In this document: positions 6,607-16,652 of the stretch, piece after piece
Numbering within the stretch: position 1 is the first letter of the stretch
Layout: each line of letters opens with the position of its first letter
Assembly: GCA_028280225.1 (NCBI GenBank)
Contig: JANQMF010000030.1
Location: forward strand, 1 to 32,904
Direction of reading: 5' to 3'
Source: Pseudomonadales bacterium
GTDB taxonomy: Bacteria; Pseudomonadota; Gammaproteobacteria; Pseudomonadales; Azotimanducaceae
DNA: 32,904 nt
Made by a program: the position numbers and the translations under genes
Notes under the pieces: model-generated
The model's database searches: none
What the model was told of the DNA's origin: nothing
What the model saw: only the letters and a program-made list of their open reading frames with translations

Positions 6607-7812
6607 ATGCAGCGGGAATTCGACATCATCATTTGGGGGGCAACGGGCTTCACCGGCAAGCTGGTTGTTGAATACATGCAACGCAACTACGGCGGCGGCA
6701 ACCTCACCTGGGCAATGGCCGGCCGCAATATCAGCAAACTCACCGGGGTAAGAGACCTTTACGGCACCAACGTGCCCCTCCTTGAGGCAAATGCCCTCGA
6801 CCCGCAAGCCCTGGGCGAACTGGTGGCAAAAACCAAGGTGATCCTCACCACCGTGGGGCCCTATGCGCGCTATGGTTCAGAGCTGGTGGCTGCCTGTGCT
6901 GCCCACGGCACCCACTACTGTGATCTCACCGGCGAAGTTCACTGGATGCACAAGATGATCCACACCCACCAGGAACAAGCCCGGGAGTCCGGCGCCCGCA
7001 TCGTGCACACCTGTGGCTTTGACAGCATTCCTTCAGACCTGGGGGTCTTCTTCCTGCAGAAACATATGCAGCAGACCTACAACACCCCGGCCCGTGAGGT
7101 TAAATATCGAGCCAAGGCTTTTAAAGGCGGTTTCAGCGGCGGCACCATCGACAGCATGATGGCCATGATGGAGCAGGCCAAGACAGACCCGGCCATCAAG
7201 GACATCATCGCAGATCCTTATGCCCTCAACGAAAAATACCGTGGCCCGGACGGCCTGGACCACAACCGCCACTACTACGACAACGATTTTAAGTCCTGGG
7301 TGGGCCCCTTTGTTATGGCAGCCATCAATACCCGGGTTGTCCGGCGCAGTAACGAACTGCTCAACATGGCCTATGGCCAGGGCTTTTCCTACAACGAGGG
7401 TACCCTCACCCAGGATGGCTTCGGCGGGCTGATGGGTGCTGCAGCCCTGGGCATGGGCTCATCTGCCATGAATTCTCTGGCCGCCCTGGAGCCGGCGCGC
7501 AAACTCATGCAAAACTTTTTGCCCAAACCCGGTGAAGGCCCAAGCCAGGAACAAATCGACAATGGCTTTTTTGAAATTGAACTGGTGGCAAAACACCCCA
7601 CAGACAGCAGCAAAGATGTACGCGCCGTCGTCAAAGGTGACAAAGACCCGGGTTACGGTTCCACCGCAAAAATGTTAGCCGAAAGCGCGGTATGCCTGGC
7701 CCAGGATGATCTGACCGTAGGTGGGGGCTTCTGGACACCCGCCAGTGCCATGGGAGACCAACTGCTGGAACGCCTGCCAGGCAACGCCGGAGTGACCTTT
7801 ACCCTGATCTGA
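6607..7812 (+). CDS. Saccharopine dehydrogenase-like NAD(P)-binding oxidoreductase
   Basis: A 401-residue protein with an N-terminal Rossmann domain: FDIIIWGATGFTG places the dinucleotide loop GATGFTG at residues 11-17. It is followed by VGPYARYGSELVAACAAHGTHYCDLTGE, typical of the saccharopine dehydrogenase/trans-acting enoyl reductase family. Members of this subgroup are mostly lipid-associated reductases rather than lysine enzymes; mycobacterial relatives act in phenolic glycolipid synthesis. The reaction here is unknown. The SD is weak (GGTAG before GAAAAACT-ATG). The gene converges on the MFS gene at 7819 with a 6-bp gap. Proximity to the patatin gene fits a lipid role (inference). Confidence 0.88.
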   Translation: MQREFDIIIWGATGFTGKLVVEYMQRNYGGGNLTWAMAGRNISKLTGVRDLYGTNVPLLEANALDPQALGELVAKTKVILTTVGPYARYGSELVAACAAHGTHYCDLTGEVHWMHKMIHTHQEQARESGARIVHTCGFDSIPSDLGVFFLQKHMQQTYNTPAREVKYRAKAFKGGFSGGTIDSMMAMMEQAKTDPAIKDIIADPYALNEKYRGPDGLDHNRHYYDNDFKSWVGPFVMAAINTRVVRRSNELLNMAYGQGFSYNEGTLTQDGFGGLMGAAALGMGSSAMNSLAALEPARKLMQNFLPKPGEGPSQEQIDNGFFEIELVAKHPTDSSKDVRAVVKGDKDPGYGSTAKMLAESAVCLAQDDLTVGGGFWTPASAMGDQLLERLPGNAGVTFTLI

Positions 7813-7818
7813 CCCGGA

Positions 7819-9027
7819 TCAGTCCACACCCGGCCTGGGTGTATCCCGGCGTGTTAAGCGTGCCAGATACACCGTGCCCAGCATCATCAGCACAGTCACC
7901 ACACTCAGGCCGGCTAAAGACATTTCAAAACCTCCACTTTGATCATAAATCAAACCCATTCCCAGGGGACCCAATACGCCGCCAACTTCCGCGGCTGAAA
8001 AGAATAGTCCACTGGCCACGCCGGCACGCTGGTCACCTATCCCCGGCAACTCAACCAGGGTGAGAATCAGCACCGTCATCATGCTTGAGCGGGCAATCCC
8101 CTGCAGGATCAGGCCACTCACCAGGGGCAAGCCTTCATGGCACAGCAACAACAGACTGGCCCCCAGAGCCGCCGCGCACAAACCCAACAATATATAGTAG
8201 CGGCGCTGAGGTGTGGCCAGGCGTGGAATCAACAACGAACCCAGAATACCCACCAGGGTGGGTATGGCCGCCCAATACCCTGCCCGGGTTGGGGTCATGC
8301 CGCCGCTGCGTAATATTTCCGGCAGCCAGTTGCTCAGACCGTGGTTGTACATAAACACCCCTACGCTCATCAACAACACAACTTTCACCGCTGGTGAAGC
8401 CAGCAGTTCACGCATAATGTGCAGTTGGGGTTTGGGAATCTGGTCCGTTTGCCCCTTGTTTAACAAGTGTCCGGCCACAAGCCACCACAAGCCGCCGGCC
8501 AACAAGGTGATCAACGCCCACAGCACCATCACCCCGCGCCAATCCCCATGTAGCAGCGGCAGCAGCCAGGAATTGGTCAGGGTCAGGCAAACCACACCGC
8601 CAATGGCAGGCCCTGTCATATAAATGCCCATGGCCAGACCGCGCTGGCTGCCGCTGAACAGTTCCGCCACTACCTTGGGTGCACCGCTGGAAACAATGGG
8701 ACCACCCAGCCCAAACAACATCACCGCTGCCAGAAAACTCCAATAGTCCACCGCCACACTCCGGCCCAGGGCAGACAACCCAATCAGCAGGGCACCAATG
8801 AACAGGGCCGGGCGCGGCCCCAAACGGTCGATCAGAATGCCGCAGGGGACCGCGGAAAAAATGTATACCAACTGCCAGGCCCCCATGACACTACCCATGG
8901 CGGCATAAGACATCGCCAGATCGTTTTGAATGGGCAGCACCAGAGGTGCCAGACTGGCGGCGACCAGGCCAAAGCTGGCATACAACAGCCACAAGCCGGC
9001 CAAAATCCACCACCTTGTGGATGACAC
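7819..9027 (-). CDS. MFS transporter (CynX/NimT-like)
   Basis: A 402-residue, 12-segment major facilitator. The loop-2 signature GILIDRLGPRPALFIG is present, and hydrophobic helices alternate with short charged loops across the whole length. Overall resemblance is to the cyanate/nitroimidazole (CynX/NimT) branch of the MFS, whose members carry varied organic anions. The start is GTG at 9027; an in-frame TAA three codons upstream excludes a longer form, and the binding site (GGATAA) is weak. It lies 28 bp downstream of the molybdopterin oxidoreductase gene on the same strand, so it may move the substrate or product of that enzyme. Substrate not predictable. Confidence 0.88.
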   Translation of the reverse strand: MSSTRWWILAGLWLLYASFGLVAASLAPLVLPIQNDLAMSYAAMGSVMGAWQLVYIFSAVPCGILIDRLGPRPALFIGALLIGLSALGRSVAVDYWSFLAAVMLFGLGGPIVSSGAPKVVAELFSGSQRGLAMGIYMTGPAIGGVVCLTLTNSWLLPLLHGDWRGVMVLWALITLLAGGLWWLVAGHLLNKGQTDQIPKPQLHIMRELLASPAVKVVLLMSVGVFMYNHGLSNWLPEILRSGGMTPTRAGYWAAIPTLVGILGSLLIPRLATPQRRYYILLGLCAAALGASLLLLCHEGLPLVSGLILQGIARSSMMTVLILTLVELPGIGDQRAGVASGLFFSAAEVGGVLGPLGMGLIYDQSGGFEMSLAGLSVVTVLMMLGTVYLARLTRRDTPRPGVD

Positions 9028-9055
9028 TATCGGTTATCCGAAAAGCAGCTCTGGG

Positions 9056-11359
9056 CTAAATCACCTCTTCGGGTTCAACAATGGTGAAATTCAGGTTGTA
9101 GTTCGACACCGGTAGCTGGCGCACCCGGGTACCCGTTGCCTGATAAATGGCGTTGGCCAACGCCGGCGCAATACCCGGTGTCCCGGGTTCCCCGGCACCA
9201 CCCCAGGTTTCCCCACTGTTTATAATGTGAGTCTCAATCACCGGCGCCTGTGGCATACGCACCATTGGATAATCGTGAAAGTTACCTTGCACAACCGCAC
9301 CGGCTTTGATCTGCACATCCCCATACAGGGCAGCAGATAACCCGTAAATAATGCCGGATTCCATTTGCGCGGTTAATCCGTCCGGAGAGACGGCAAAACC
9401 CGGATCCACCGCACAAACCACACGATCTACCTTAACGTTACCATTGTCCACGGTCACCTCAACCACTTGAGCCACCAGCGATCCAAAAGACTCCTGCAGA
9501 GAAATACCCCGCCCCCGGCCCTTAGCCATGGGGGTATCCCAGCCCGCCTTGCGGGCTGCCACATCCAGCACCTGCAGGTGCCGGGGTTTATCCGCCAGCA
9601 ACTCCCGGCGCAGCAGGTACGGATCTTTGTCCGCAGCCTCCGCCACTTCGTCAAAAAACGCCTCCGTGAAAAATCCGTGTTGGGAGTGATCTACACTGCG
9701 CCAGGGACCAAAGGGCACATGGGTGGGACTGTCCGTGTAGTGGATGTGCTGGTTGGCCACCGCATAGGGTATGGTGGGTGCTTCCACCGGCTCATGCTTT
9801 TCGTGATAAAGGTTATCCCAGGCCACAACCTCCCCCTGGGTGGAAACCGCCGCCCGAAATTGTGAAGCCACCGCCGGCCGATAGTGATCGTGCCGCACAT
9901 CTTCTTCCCGTGACCAGATCAGCTTCACCGGCACACCCGCAGCAGCGGACAGCCTGGCTGCCTGAATCGCCACATCAGCGTTAATGCGCCGGCCAAAACC
10001 GCCGCCCATAACATGTTGATTCACGTTAACCTGCTGAACGTCAAAACCCAGCGCATCCGCCACTTCATGCCGGAAGCCCAGTGGGTTTTGCGAACCTACC
10101 CACATCTCACAACGGCCGTTGTGCACATGGGCGGTGGCATTCATGGGTTCCATGCACGCATGGGCCAGGAACGGAACCTGATAGGTGGCTTGCACTATCT
10201 TGCCACCAGACTCGGCAGCGGCGAAAGCGCCATTCACGTCACCCACCTGAACATCAGCGTCACTTTCACCCGTCTCCCGGGCAGCCTGCATATCCGCATT
10301 AAACTGCTGGTACAGCTTGTCGCTGTCCAGACTGTCGTTCGCGGTTTCAGTCCACTGGGGCTGGATCTTGCCCAAGGCCTGGCTGGCCTGCCAGTACCCA
10401 TCCGCCACAACCGCCACCGCATCGTCCAGGGTAAATACCCCAACCACACCCGGCAGGGCTTCAGCCTGGGCCTTTTGTTCCCCATTAATACCTGCAAGGG
10501 TGGCACCAAATACCGGTGCGGCGAAAATGGCGGCATACTTCATTCCCTCAACCTCAGCGTCGATGGCAAAGCGGGTGCTGCCATCCACCTTGCCGGGAAT
10601 ATCCAGGCGCGGCAAACTCCGGCCCATCAGCTTGAATTCATCCGCGGATTTTAGTTTGGGCGAACGGGAGGGTGAGATTTGTCCGGCCGCTTCAGCAAAC
10701 TCCGCAAATTCGGCGCGTTGTTTGGTGGGCGGATGAAGCAGTTCCGAATTTTGCGCAATAATTTCCGCCTTGGGCACACCCCAGGCATCCGCTGCCGCCG
10801 CTGCCAAAGATTCCCGTGCTGCTGCCCCGGCCACCCGCATACCATGTACCCCGGTGGTGCGCACACTGGAACTGCCGCCGGTCACCTGCATGCGCATGGC
10901 CTTGGTAATCTGCAAAAACAGACCGTCCACAGTGGGGACCAAGGCTTTGGGAATCTGCATGTCTCCCAGAATGTAACCCTTGCCCATGGCCCAGTTGGCA
11001 TATTCGTCTTCCGCCGGAGCTTCTTCAAAACCCACATCTTGCCAGCGGGCACCCATCTCGTCAGCCAACATTTGCGCTAAGACGGTCTGAGCCCCCTGGC
11101 CCATCTCGCTGTGGGGTATAATTGCGGTAATCTGATTGTCCGCTCCCACCTTAACCCAAACGTTAACCAGATGTTCATCGTCAGCGGTGACCAGACCCGC
11201 CAGATCCGGCGCCCGGTGCCCCGGACGCAAGGCAACGCCAATCGCCAGCCCACCGCCGGCCAAAACACCGGCGGTGATAAATCCCCGGCGTGTCCATTTA
11301 CCTTTTTTGCCACTCACTTTTTCACCCTGCTCAACATTGTCCGCTGTTGGTTCAGCCAT
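9056..11359 (-). CDS. Xanthine dehydrogenase-family molybdopterin subunit, Tat-exported (IorB-like)
   Basis: A large subunit (767 residues) of a molybdenum hydroxylase in the isoquinoline 1-oxidoreductase/aldehyde dehydrogenase (IorB) group. It begins with a twin-arginine signal: [11 protein letters not shown] with RR at residues 24-25, then a hydrophobic stretch, which predicts folded export to the periplasm together with the small subunit. The molybdopterin domains include [20 protein letters not shown] and the C-terminal [19 protein letters not shown] carrying the candidate catalytic glutamate. ATG at 11359 was chosen over an upstream in-frame start at 11407 because AGGAGGTG lies directly before it. 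It overlaps the small-subunit gene by 8 nt. No cytochrome c subunit is adjacent, though many IorAB systems have one. Substrate unknown: N-heterocycle or aldehyde. Confidence 0.92.
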   Translation of the reverse strand: MAEPTADNVEQGEKVSGKKGKWTRRGFITAGVLAGGGLAIGVALRPGHRAPDLAGLVTADDEHLVNVWVKVGADNQITAIIPHSEMGQGAQTVLAQMLADEMGARWQDVGFEEAPAEDEYANWAMGKGYILGDMQIPKALVPTVDGLFLQITKAMRMQVTGGSSSVRTTGVHGMRVAGAAARESLAAAAADAWGVPKAEIIAQNSELLHPPTKQRAEFAEFAEAAGQISPSRSPKLKSADEFKLMGRSLPRLDIPGKVDGSTRFAIDAEVEGMKYAAIFAAPVFGATLAGINGEQKAQAEALPGVVGVFTLDDAVAVVADGYWQASQALGKIQPQWTETANDSLDSDKLYQQFNADMQAARETGESDADVQVGDVNGAFAAAESGGKIVQATYQVPFLAHACMEPMNATAHVHNGRCEMWVGSQNPLGFRHEVADALGFDVQQVNVNQHVMGGGFGRRINADVAIQAARLSAAAGVPVKLIWSREEDVRHDHYRPAVASQFRAAVSTQGEVVAWDNLYHEKHEPVEAPTIPYAVANQHIHYTDSPTHVPFGPWRSVDHSQHGFFTEAFFDEVAEAADKDPYLLRRELLADKPRHLQVLDVAARKAGWDTPMAKGRGRGISLQESFGSLVAQVVEVTVDNGNVKVDRVVCAVDPGFAVSPDGLTAQMESGIIYGLSAALYGDVQIKAGAVVQGNFHDYPMVRMPQAPVIETHIINSGETWGGAGEPGTPGIAPALANAIYQATGTRVRQLPVSNYNLNFTIVEPEEVI

Positions 11360-11855
11360 GTTGCACCTCCTCTTGCAGATCAGCCGGGTCGAACATCTGC
11401 ACGTCACCCCCCGCCGCTACCTTAATGGCCTTGCGAATGCGGCCGTACATGCCACATCGGCAAATATTGCCTGCCATGGCCTGGTCGATGGCCTCGTCAT
11501 CCGGGTTGGGGTTATTCTCCAACAAAGCCACCGCCGACATAATCTGTCCAGACTGACAATAGCCGCACTGAGGCACCTGTTCGGCAATCCAGGCCTGTTG
11601 CACCACATGCAGATCATCCCCACCGCCAATACCTTCTATGGTGGTGATCTCGCCACCGGCAACCGCACTCACCGGTGTTACGCACGACCGGATTGGGCTG
11701 CCGTTCAGATGTACCGTGCAGGCCCCGCACTGGGCCATGCCGCAGCCGAACTTAGTGCCGGACAGGTGCAGGTTTTCCCGGATAGCCCATAACAACGGCA
11801 TATTGGGATCCACATCAAGCTGATGAGTTTGCCCGTTAACGCGCAGTGTTATCAT
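11352..11855 (-). CDS. 2Fe-2S subunit of molybdenum hydroxylase (IorA-like)
   Basis: A 167-residue electron-transfer subunit. The N-terminal plant-type ferredoxin domain has C38, C43, C46 and C58 ([15 protein letters not shown]...SC). The C-terminal four-helix domain has C97, C100, C132 and C134 (QCGYCQSGQ...ICRCG). These are the two [2Fe-2S] clusters of the xanthine oxidase family, which pass electrons from the molybdopterin site. ATG at 11855 has GGGGA upstream. It lacks its own signal and would be exported by hitch-hiking on the Tat signal of the large subunit, with which it overlaps (8 nt). The C-terminal tail beyond residue 150 is short. Very secure family call. Confidence 0.95.
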   Translation of the reverse strand: MITLRVNGQTHQLDVDPNMPLLWAIRENLHLSGTKFGCGMAQCGACTVHLNGSPIRSCVTPVSAVAGGEITTIEGIGGGDDLHVVQQAWIAEQVPQCGYCQSGQIMSAVALLENNPNPDDEAIDQAMAGNICRCGMYGRIRKAIKVAAGGDVQMFDPADLQEEVQHG

Positions 11856-11885
11856 ATGAATCCCCGTATCTTCTGTTTTGCCCGG

Positions 11886-11913
11886 ATAGTATCACCCGCA
11901 TTTCTACAGTCCA
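11886..11913 (-). promoter_or_regulatory. Candidate sigma-70 promoter for the iorAB-like genes
   Basis: On the minus strand TGGACT (11913-11908) and TACTAT (11891-11886) are separated by 16 nt, each matching consensus at 4 of 6 positions. Transcription would start about 24 nt before the ATG at 11855. A weak match, but correctly placed. Confidence 0.33.
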
Positions 11914-11931
11914 GAACTAATCTCAGGCCCC

Positions 11932-11955
11932 GGCAGTCTGCTTACCGCAGACGCC
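11932..11955 (-). terminator. Hairpin after the ACS-type MFS gene
   Basis: GTCTGC (11936-11941) pairs with GCAGAC (11947-11952), extended by GGC/GCC across a single bulged A, immediately past the stop at 11955-11957. There is no T-run. It probably marks the boundary between the acyl-CoA carboxylase/MFS unit and the molybdenum hydroxylase unit. Confidence 0.4.
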
Positions 11956-13223
11956 TAGTCGAATTGCTTTTCCCCGCTGGCAAATATTAGATAAACAATC
12001 AGACCAACAAGGGTAATCCCACCCGCGACCTGAAATACCAGGGCCCAGGACCCGGTCTGTTGCAGGATAAATCCGCTCACAGTGACGCCGATAATGCCCG
12101 GGATGGTGCCAAAGGTATTGGTAATCCCCATCAGCCGTCCGGCCTGGTTGGGGGCAATGTCCATATGGTTAATGGCAAAACCGCCGGTGACAAAGGCACC
12201 CAGGCCGGTACCGATACACATAACGGTAATGGCAAGCCACGCTGAGTCCATCTCACCCACCACAAACAACGCCGCCGCCAGCCCGCCAAAGCCGATGGTT
12301 TGGCATATCTTGCGCACCCGGGTCACCGCCACGCCCTGTTTCACCATACGGTCCGCCACCTGACCGGCAACGTTTAAAAACACAAAGGATACAAAGTGCG
12401 GCAACATACTGACCAGACCGGAGTTTGCAAAGGTGAACCCCAATCCCTGGGTAACAAAGGTGGGCAGCCAGGAGAGCAGTACGTAGACCGACCAGTTGTT
12501 ACAGAAGTGAGCCACGATAATCGCCCATACCGGCTTCGAGCGGAGCAGTTGCAGAACCGTGGTGGGATCCGGATTGTCCACCTGCTCCGGCATGCCTTGG
12601 GATATTTCCTGCCGTTCCGCCGCAGATACGTTCGGGTGGTCTTCCGGAGACCTGGCGACCATAAAGTACCAGGCGACATACCAGACAAAACCCACCGCAC
12701 CAAATAGATAAAATATCCACTCCCAGCCCAGATGGATGGCAATGATCGGCGCCACCAGCAAAGCCGCCACCTGGCCAATGGGGATACCGCTGTTCGACAA
12801 GGCCATGGACCGGGCCCGCTCCGCCACCGGAATCCACTTTGCATACAACGCATATATTGAGGGGAAAGTGACACCCTCACCCATGCCCATCAGCACCCGA
12901 GCACTGACCAGCGCCGCAAGGCCCAGGGCGGCCGCCCAGGGGGTGACCAGGGTGAACAGCGACCACCAGATGACACCAATGCCCAATACCACCTTGCCGC
13001 CGTAGCGATCCGCCAGGTAACCGCCCAAAAATTGTGTAAGCAGATAACCAAAGTAAAAACAGGACAGGATGATACCCTGCATAGCCGCGTCCCAACCGTA
13101 TTCCTCGGCCATGGGAATAATGGCAATGGAGATATTGACACGGTCGATATAACACACAAAAACCGCGCAAAAACAAAGAAACACCAGCGAATAGCGCTCT
13201 CGCCACTGCTGTAATATCAGCAC
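11955..13223 (-). CDS. MFS transporter, anion:cation symporter (ACS) family
   Basis: A 422-residue, 12-helix transporter. The N-terminal CYIDRVNISIAIIPMAEEYGW, the loop GGYLADRYGGKVVLGIG and the MGMGEGVTFPSIYALYAKWIP block are typical of the ACS family (SLC17/phthalate-type), which moves carboxylate anions such as hexuronates, phthalates or tartrates. The start is GTG at 13223, preceded by GAGGGAG with an 8-nt gap; no ATG fits the N-terminus. It lies 24 bp downstream of the acyl-CoA carboxylase gene, suggesting one operon in which it imports an organic acid that becomes a CoA ester. That link is inference. The following hairpin (11932-11955) may end the transcript. Confidence 0.92.
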   Translation of the reverse strand: MLILQQWRERYSLVFLCFCAVFVCYIDRVNISIAIIPMAEEYGWDAAMQGIILSCFYFGYLLTQFLGGYLADRYGGKVVLGIGVIWWSLFTLVTPWAAALGLAALVSARVLMGMGEGVTFPSIYALYAKWIPVAERARSMALSNSGIPIGQVAALLVAPIIAIHLGWEWIFYLFGAVGFVWYVAWYFMVARSPEDHPNVSAAERQEISQGMPEQVDNPDPTTVLQLLRSKPVWAIIVAHFCNNWSVYVLLSWLPTFVTQGLGFTFANSGLVSMLPHFVSFVFLNVAGQVADRMVKQGVAVTRVRKICQTIGFGGLAAALFVVGEMDSAWLAITVMCIGTGLGAFVTGGFAINHMDIAPNQAGRLMGITNTFGTIPGIIGVTVSGFILQQTGSWALVFQVAGGITLVGLIVYLIFASGEKQFD

Positions 13224-13247
13224 TTCTAAATCTCCCTCACCAATTAA

Positions 13248-16200
13248 CTACCAGGTATCAACGTTGGGCCGCTTTTTACCGGCGCGGGGCGGCACCGGTG
13301 GAATAGACTGAAGCCCACGCGCAATCCACTTGCGGCTGTCCGCCGGATCAATCACATCGTCCAGTTCAAAATGCGAAGCCATGTTCACCGCCTTGCCCCG
13401 TTGATACATATCCGCCACCATCTTTTCGTAAGCTTCAGCCCGCTCCTTCGGGTCTTCGATGGCCTGCAGCTCTTTGCGGTATCCCAGTTTTACCGCACCC
13501 TCCAAGCCCATGCCGCCAAACTCCCCGGTGGGCCAGGTCACGGTAAACAACGGCGCCTTAAAACTTCCTCCGGCCATGGCTTGGGCGCCCAGGCCATAAC
13601 CCTTGCGCGTAACAATGGTCATCAACGGCACATCAATATTGGCAGAGGTAACAAACATACGCGCGGCATGCCTGACCACCGCTGTTTTTTCCACCTCCGG
13701 ACCCACCATAATGCCGGGACAATCACACAGCGATAAAATAGGGATATCAAAGGCGTCACACAGTTGCATAAAGCGAGTCCCTTTGTCCGCACCGGGAGCG
13801 TCAATGGCTCCGGACAGGTGAGCAGGGTTGTTGGCAATCAGTCCCAGCGGGCGGCCTTCCACCCGAATAAAACAGGTGATAATCCCAACACCCCAGTCTT
13901 TGCGCAATTCCAGTACAGAATCCACATCCGCGATACCTTCAATCACTTCGCGCATGTCGTAGTAACGCAGGCGGTTTTCCGGCACCACAAACCTCAACTT
14001 GCGCGGGTCGGGGGCCTCCCATTCCTGCACCGCCCCCTGGAAGTAAGACAAATACTGACGCGCCGCGGCCACCGCCTCCGCCTCGTCCTTAACCGCAATG
14101 TCCACCACCCCGTTGGGGACCTGCACATCCATGGGCCCTACTTCTTCCGGCCGAAAGACCCCCAGGCCACCGCCCTCGATCATGGCGGGCCCGCCAATAC
14201 CGATATTTGACCCTGCCGTTGCAATAATCACATCACAACAGCCCAACAAAACCGCATTGCCGGCAAAACAGCGTCCGGTGGTAATACCGACAATGGGCAC
14301 CAGGCCCGACAATTGTGCAAAGTAGGTAAAGGCCCAGCAATCCAGTCCCGCAACACCGCTGCCGTCGGTATCTCCCGGGCGGCCACCACCCCCTTCCGCA
14401 AACAATACCGTGGGCAGCCGGAAACGTTCCGCCACCTCAAACAGCCGGTCTTTTTTGGCATGGTTTTTCATCCCCTGGGTGCCCGCCAGGACCATGTAGT
14501 CATAAGACATGATCATGGCCCGGGATTTTTGTTCACCAAACAAGTCACCGTTAATTTGCCCCAGGCCGCAAACCATGCCGTCACCGGTGGTATTTTTAAT
14601 CAGGTCATCAATGGACCGGCGGCGTCTTTGTCCCGCCAGGACCACCGAACCGTATTCCACAAAGGTGTCCGCATCACACAGGTCAGCCACGTTTTCCCGG
14701 GCGGTGCGATGACCTGTTTTACGCCGCTTGGCCACCGCCGCCGGCCGGTTTTCATCCAGGCCCGCCGCCTGCCGGTCAAAAACCTCCCGCAAGTCCGGGC
14801 GGATATAGTCCAGATCGAAGGCTTGCGCCTGATCCTCCCGGGCAGCATCCACCGCTTCTTCTTTTAGAACAATCAACGGATGGCCGGCAAAGACAGCATC
14901 CCCCGGCGCCACCCCCAGGCGTTGCACAGTGCCACTGACCGGGGCACGCACCTCGTGCTCCATTTTCATGGCCTCCATCACCAGCACCAGCTTACCCGCA
15001 TAAACCTCATCACCCGGCGCCACCTCAAAACTCACCACCGTGCCCTGCATGGGTGCGCGAATGGCAACAGAGCCCTCGGGGAGGTTTTCATCAACCAGCG
15101 CCAGGGTCTGCACGGCATCAGCGCTGGCCAAACCGCCGGACTTACCGTGCTCCAGGACCGCCAGGGGATCTGACGGATCCACCTTAACCCCGGCAATCAC
15201 ACCCGCCTGTTCATCCCCGGCGGCTATCGGTGTATTACCCTCAAGGGGAGCCGCCAATTGCGCGCCATGATTGTCGACAAAACCGGTTGTGACCGTTTGC
15301 TCAGCCAGGGCAGGATGGGCCAGCAGGTTTTGCAGAAATACCTTGTTAGTGGCCACCCCCGCAATATCAAAGTCCGTCAGCGCCCGGCGGCAACGCTGAA
15401 GAACGTAAGCAAAGTCAGAACGCTTGTCAGAGACAATCAGCTTGGCCAACAGCGAGTCATAGTGCGGGCTGGTGGTGTAACCGGCATAACCGTAGGTGTC
15501 TACCCGAACCCCGGGTCCCGTGGGCGGCGCAAAGGTCTGTAACCGACCACCCGATGGGGTAAACGAACCGTCAGCAGCCACCGTTTCCATATTAATCCGT
15601 AACTGCACGGCAAATCCCTTTGGCGCGGCAATGTGTTCCTGTTGTAATTGTAAATCGACAAGACTTGCGCCGCCGGCAACAGCAATTTGCGCTTGCACCA
15701 GATCAATACCCGTCACTTCTTCGGTAACCGTATGTTCAAGCTGCAAACGGGCGTTGGCTTCCATAAAATAAAACTGTTGGGTGTCTACATCCAACAGAAA
15801 CTCAATGGTCCCAAGCCCACGGTAACGGACCGCTCGCGCCAGTTCCAACGCCGCGGCACACATGGCATCCCGGGTCGCTTCCGCTAGGGCCGGGCTGGGC
15901 GCAATTTCAATAATTTTCTGGTGACGCCGTTGCACACTACAATCCCGTTCCCAGACATGGCTGACCGCCCCGGTACCGTCGCCGATAATCTGCACCTCAA
16001 TATGCCTGGCCCTGGCAATGTACTGCTCAGCATAAACGGCTGCTTCACCAAACGCCCCCTCGGCTTCTGAAGCGCATCGGGCATAAGCTTCCCCCAACCG
16101 GGCCGCATCGGTGACCACCCGCATGCCCCGGCCACCGCCACCGGCAACCGCTTTTAACATAATCCCTTGGGCGGCATGTTCCGCAAAAAAAGCCTCAGCC

Positions 16201-16619
16201 TGGCTGAGGCTGACCGCCCCGGACGTACCCGCCATCACCGGCAAACCTACTTTTTCCGCCAGGCGCCGGGCCGCGGCTTTGTCGCCAAAGGCGGCCAGGG
16301 TGTCCACCGTGGGCCCAACAAAGATTAAACCCGCCGCTTCCACGGCTTCCGCAAATTTGGGGTTTTCGCTCAAAAAACCATAACCGGGGTGTACAGCGTC
16401 CACCTCGTGCGCCCTGGCCGCCGCCACAATTTGCTTAATGTCCAGATAAGCCCCGGCCCCGGTGCCCGTCAGGGGCGCCTGGTGGTCTGCCTTGCTGACA
16501 TGCAGAGCATCAGCATCGTCTCCTGGGTAGACGGCCACCGTCTGCATATCCAGATCCTGGGCTGCACGGATGATGCGCAGTGCAATTTCACCGCGATTTG
16601 CGATTAATATTTTTTTCAT
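13248..16619 (-). CDS. Single-chain acyl-CoA carboxylase (BC-BCCP-CT fusion)
   Basis: A biotin-dependent carboxylase with all catalytic parts in one chain of 1123 residues (numbers below count from the alternative GTG at 16634). Biotin carboxylase spans about 6-455: KKILIANRGEIALR, HPGYGFLSEN, ATP-grasp GGGGRGM (165-171) and EANARLQLEH with E292, N294 and R296. The BCCP domain has EAMKMEH with biotinyl lysine K557. The carboxyltransferase, about 645-1128, has N-terminal (GGGGRPGDTDGSG) and C-terminal (LCDCPGIMVGPEVEK, GLGAQAMAGG) halves. The domain set resembles the long-chain acyl-CoA carboxylase (LCC) type and not the usual two-subunit PCC/MCC. ATG 16619 gives the standard MKKILIANRGE start; GTG 16634 with AGGG is also possible. 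It sits between the flavin oxidoreductase (33 bp upstream) and the MFS gene (24 bp downstream). The acyl substrate is unknown. Confidence 0.95.
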   Translation of the reverse strand: MKKILIANRGEIALRIIRAAQDLDMQTVAVYPGDDADALHVSKADHQAPLTGTGAGAYLDIKQIVAAARAHEVDAVHPGYGFLSENPKFAEAVEAAGLIFVGPTVDTLAAFGDKAAARRLAEKVGLPVMAGTSGAVSLSQAEAFFAEHAAQGIMLKAVAGGGGRGMRVVTDAARLGEAYARCASEAEGAFGEAAVYAEQYIARARHIEVQIIGDGTGAVSHVWERDCSVQRRHQKIIEIAPSPALAEATRDAMCAAALELARAVRYRGLGTIEFLLDVDTQQFYFMEANARLQLEHTVTEEVTGIDLVQAQIAVAGGASLVDLQLQQEHIAAPKGFAVQLRINMETVAADGSFTPSGGRLQTFAPPTGPGVRVDTYGYAGYTTSPHYDSLLAKLIVSDKRSDFAYVLQRCRRALTDFDIAGVATNKVFLQNLLAHPALAEQTVTTGFVDNHGAQLAAPLEGNTPIAAGDEQAGVIAGVKVDPSDPLAVLEHGKSGGLASADAVQTLALVDENLPEGSVAIRAPMQGTVVSFEVAPGDEVYAGKLVLVMEAMKMEHEVRAPVSGTVQRLGVAPGDAVFAGHPLIVLKEEAVDAAREDQAQAFDLDYIRPDLREVFDRQAAGLDENRPAAVAKRRKTGHRTARENVADLCDADTFVEYGSVVLAGQRRRRSIDDLIKNTTGDGMVCGLGQINGDLFGEQKSRAMIMSYDYMVLAGTQGMKNHAKKDRLFEVAERFRLPTVLFAEGGGGRPGDTDGSGVAGLDCWAFTYFAQLSGLVPIVGITTGRCFAGNAVLLGCCDVIIATAGSNIGIGGPAMIEGGGLGVFRPEEVGPMDVQVPNGVVDIAVKDEAEAVAAARQYLSYFQGAVQEWEAPDPRKLRFVVPENRLRYYDMREVIEGIADVDSVLELRKDWGVGIITCFIRVEGRPLGLIANNPAHLSGAIDAPGADKGTRFMQLCDAFDIPILSLCDCPGIMVGPEVEKTAVVRHAARMFVTSANIDVPLMTIVTRKGYGLGAQAMAGGSFKAPLFTVTWPTGEFGGMGLEGAVKLGYRKELQAIEDPKERAEAYEKMVADMYQRGKAVNMASHFELDDVIDPADSRKWIARGLQSIPPVPPRAGKKRPNVDTW

Positions 16620-16652
16620 GGTTTTATGCGCCACCGGCCCTGGGGTCTTTTC

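Noticed and set aside
7800-7825. CTGATC...GATCAG inverted repeat at the convergent gene ends
   Set aside because: Only 6 bp with no T-run on either strand; too weak to call a terminator.
10013-10654. A 213-residue frame antisense to the molybdopterin subunit
   Set aside because: Wholly inside a confident gene; its composition follows from the opposite strand's codon bias.
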